Shown: positions 62,542-64,000 of the stretch, in pieces
Layout: each line of letters opens with the position of its first letter
How positions within the stretch are numbered: the first letter of the stretch is position 1
DNA from: Shewanella nanhaiensis
GTDB taxonomy: Bacteria; Pseudomonadota; Gammaproteobacteria; Enterobacterales; Shewanellaceae
Assembly (NCBI RefSeq): GCF_019457885.1
Contig: NZ_JAHZST010000011.1
Span: forward strand, 1 to 64,000
DNA length: 64,000 nt
Direction: 5' to 3'
The notes under the pieces: generated by a model
What the model saw: only the letters and a program-made list of their open reading frames with translations
Told to the model about the DNA's origin: nothing
The model's database searches: none
Translations under genes and position numbers: made by a program

Positions 62542-62994
62542 ATGGCTTTGGAGCAGTGTTGGATGCAGAGGTATAGGATAAGTACCGAGTTAAGTGAGAT
62601 GGATATCGATGTGATCCATGGATTTGTCTCCGAAAGTTATTGGGCTAAAGGTATTCCTAAGTCTGTATTGAAAAAAGCATTAATGAATTCACTCTGCTTT
62701 GGTGTGTTTACTGACGATAATGCGCAGGTAGGTTTTGGCCGTTTGATCACTGACAGAGCCACCTATGCTTACCTTGCGGATGTCTTTATTCTCGATGAGT
62801 ACCGCGGAATAGGTTTGAGCAAAGCATTAATGACAAACATAGTTTCTCACCCAGATCTTCAAGGACTGAGGCGTATGGTATTAGCCACACGAGATGCCCA
62901 TGGCCTATATGCTAAGTTTGGTTTCGAGCCTGTACCGAATCCCGAAATCCTAATGCAAGTTTGGCAACCAGAGGTTTATAGTGTTAGTGAATAA
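62542..62994 (+). CDS. GNAT-family N-acetyltransferase
   Basis: The 150-residue protein has the acetyl-CoA-binding region ADVFILDEYRGIGLSKALM (motif A, R-G-x-G-x-S) and a C-terminal MVLATRDAHGLYAKFGFEPV. The start ATG at 62542 is the most upstream; the one at 62563 is closer to conserved sequence. The acceptor is unknown. It stands alone after the MITE-like element. Confidence 0.85.
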   Translation: MALEQCWMQRYRISTELSEMDIDVIHGFVSESYWAKGIPKSVLKKALMNSLCFGVFTDDNAQVGFGRLITDRATYAYLADVFILDEYRGIGLSKALMTNIVSHPDLQGLRRMVLATRDAHGLYAKFGFEPVPNPEILMQVWQPEVYSVSE

Positions 62995-63191
62995 CGCCTT
63001 AATTCTTTTTTAAATTTAATTTCATCCCACCAATAACATTGGCTAGCTTGTTGAAGTCTCCCTCTTATTGTTCTTTTTTTGTCAACAGTATCTTTCGTTT
63101 TCTCCTGTTTATCCTTATTTGGTGACAAGTTAATCTTGGTTCATCGCAAAGCTTTATTGGATAGCTTTTGCAGTGATATGAGGACAAAATC

Positions 63192-63875
63192 ATGGAAAAA
63201 CTATCAAAATTTGATCTTAGAGAGGGCGGATTTGCAGGCCTAAAAGAGCATAGGTTCGTGATGGATAGCCGAGTATTTGGCCGAGGAAAGGAGCCAAAGA
63301 CTTGGGATGGTGTCGGTCACTTTGTTTATCTGGCGGACGCTAGGTTTATGCCCAAAGGGGAGACCATGATGCATGGTCACAGAGAGGTCGATGTGATCTC
63401 TGTGATGGTTAAGGGACAGATAGCCCATGAAGGCTCCCTTGAGCATGGTCAATCTATAGTGGCTAAGCAGGTACAAGTACAGAGGGCTGGTGGTGAAGGT
63501 TTCTCCCATAATGAGATTAATCCTGATGATGTTGAAAATCAGATGATCCAACTTTGGGTGATGCCGGAAACATTAGGTGAAAGAGCCGCTTATCGCTTGT
63601 ATTCTCCTGTCGATGGTGAGCTCACCCCTATTTACGGTGGTGCAGCACAAACCTTCAATAGCCGAACTCAAGTGAGTGTCGCTAACTTAAACTCAGGAGA
63701 TGAGATTGCATTGCCAACACCTGCACTCATCTATGTTAGTGATGGCAGTGTCACTCTAGCTAATGAGACTGTTTCTGCAGGGACACTAGTGCGAAGTTCA
63801 GTAGCTCAACTTGATGCTAAGTTAACGGCAGTTGAGGAATCACAAGTAATAGTAATAAGCCTATTAGATAGTTAA
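63192..63875 (+). CDS. Pirin-family protein
   Basis: The 227-residue protein is a bicupin of the pirin group (PF02678). The metal site is H61 and H63 in MMHGHREVDVISVM with H106 in GEGFSHNEINP, and the C-terminal cupin lacks obvious ligands, as is common. Some pirins have quercetinase activity; others act as regulators. AGGAC precedes the ATG by several bases. It is followed by a palindromic promoter region and the start of another gene. Confidence 0.9.
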   Translation: MEKLSKFDLREGGFAGLKEHRFVMDSRVFGRGKEPKTWDGVGHFVYLADARFMPKGETMMHGHREVDVISVMVKGQIAHEGSLEHGQSIVAKQVQVQRAGGEGFSHNEINPDDVENQMIQLWVMPETLGERAAYRLYSPVDGELTPIYGGAAQTFNSRTQVSVANLNSGDEIALPTPALIYVSDGSVTLANETVSAGTLVRSSVAQLDAKLTAVEESQVIVISLLDS

Positions 63876-63897
63876 TTTTATTATCTATTTTCATCTG

Positions 63898-63938
63898 CTT
63901 GGAAACGAATTTAGGTGTATGCTATTTTCGTTTCCAAG
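63898..63938. promoter_or_regulatory. 12-bp inverted repeat around a probable promoter
   Basis: CTTGGAAACGAA (63898-63909) and TTCGTTTCCAAG (63927-63938) are perfect inverted repeats separated by 17 bases. A plausible extended -10 (TGTATGCTAT) lies between them and TTGGAA could act as -35. This is how operators of autoregulated repressors are often placed, so the gene beginning at 63970 may be a regulator. Confidence 0.6.
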
Positions 63939-63969
63939 AGTGGGAAGATGATGGAGTTAGGTTATTACT

Positions 63970-64000
63970 ATGGTGTTTGAGCGAGTACAGAAGCAGAATC
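63970..64000 (+). CDS. Possible start of a further gene (cut by the window edge)
   Basis: ATG at 63970 opens a frame (MVFERVQKQN...) that runs off the right edge, with AGG about 8 bases upstream. Only ten codons are visible, so no product can be named; the palindrome upstream hints at a transcriptional regulator. Confidence 0.4.
   Translation, partial: MVFERVQKQN

Overview
The window looks like the chromosome of a marine Shewanella-type gammaproteobacterium. The evidence is the gene content (gpmI-envC-ctpA-yibQ block, secB-gpsA, divergent hutI/hutCUH, a Shewanella-style mtnC with a DTAGTTTD motif, a GlyGly-CTERM metalloprotease), the moderate GC content, and short palindromic intergenic repeats. 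The genus is inferred from sequence character alone. No phage, integrase, transposase or CRISPR array is visible.

Layout. 1-590: end of an rRNA operon (5S), an intact tRNA-Asp with its terminator, and a second tRNA-Asp copy broken up by palindromic insertions. 0.9-13 kb: mostly housekeeping genes: a YkgJ-type protein with NsrR, yibQ/ctpA/envC/gpmI on the minus strand, rhodanese, secB, gpsA, a flavoprotein, an NlpC/P60 lipoprotein, mog and a GlxA-type regulator. 12.9-19.6 kb: two ABC-transporter operons facing away from each other across a palindromic operator. One holds a TAP-type hydrolase, NatA/NatB-like proteins, a superinfection-immunity-like protein and a PspB-like protein; the other holds a YtrA-type GntR regulator, an ATPase and a permease. 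19.7-24.4 kb: acyl-CoA ligase, two hotdog thioesterases, a small GNAT, a DUF4344-like metallopeptidase and mtnC.

24.6-33.9 kb is the most unusual part. Five tandem genes on an exact 142-bp period encode almost identical 39-residue peptides with a Gly-Gly motif followed by a 13-residue hydrophobic tail containing one Cys. Downstream on the same strand come two proteins of unknown family with cupin-like and HEAT-like features, a small superinfection-immunity-like membrane protein, a Yip1-like membrane protein, a MacA-like adaptor, a separate ABC ATPase and MacB-like permease, a LytS-type histidine kinase and a LytTR response regulator. Three promoters in this stretch each carry two direct repeats of ACCGN4TCA exactly 20 bp apart, the geometry expected of a LytTR-protein site. 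I read this as one regulon for making, exporting and sensing or resisting a peptide, and I do not recognise it as a described system.

33.9-37.6 kb: an esterase-fold protein lacking its catalytic residues, a small outer-membrane barrel, a membrane protein and a gene-poor stretch full of small hairpins. 37.6-43.3 kb: histidine utilisation, with HutC-type operators in front of hutI/hutC and hutU. 43.5-48.3 kb: LysR regulator, RidA, NhaC-type antiporter, PLP-dependent cysteine/cysteate lyase and TauE/SafE sulfite exporter, which fit together as a catabolic unit. 48.5-64 kb: envelope and general genes (MscS channel, LysE exporter, acyltransferase, NRDE protein, His-rich ZIP-like transporter, MarC, secreted M6 metalloprotease, ubiC, FliL-like protein, rlmF, GNAT, pirin), one MITE-like element, and the possible first codons of a further gene at the right edge.
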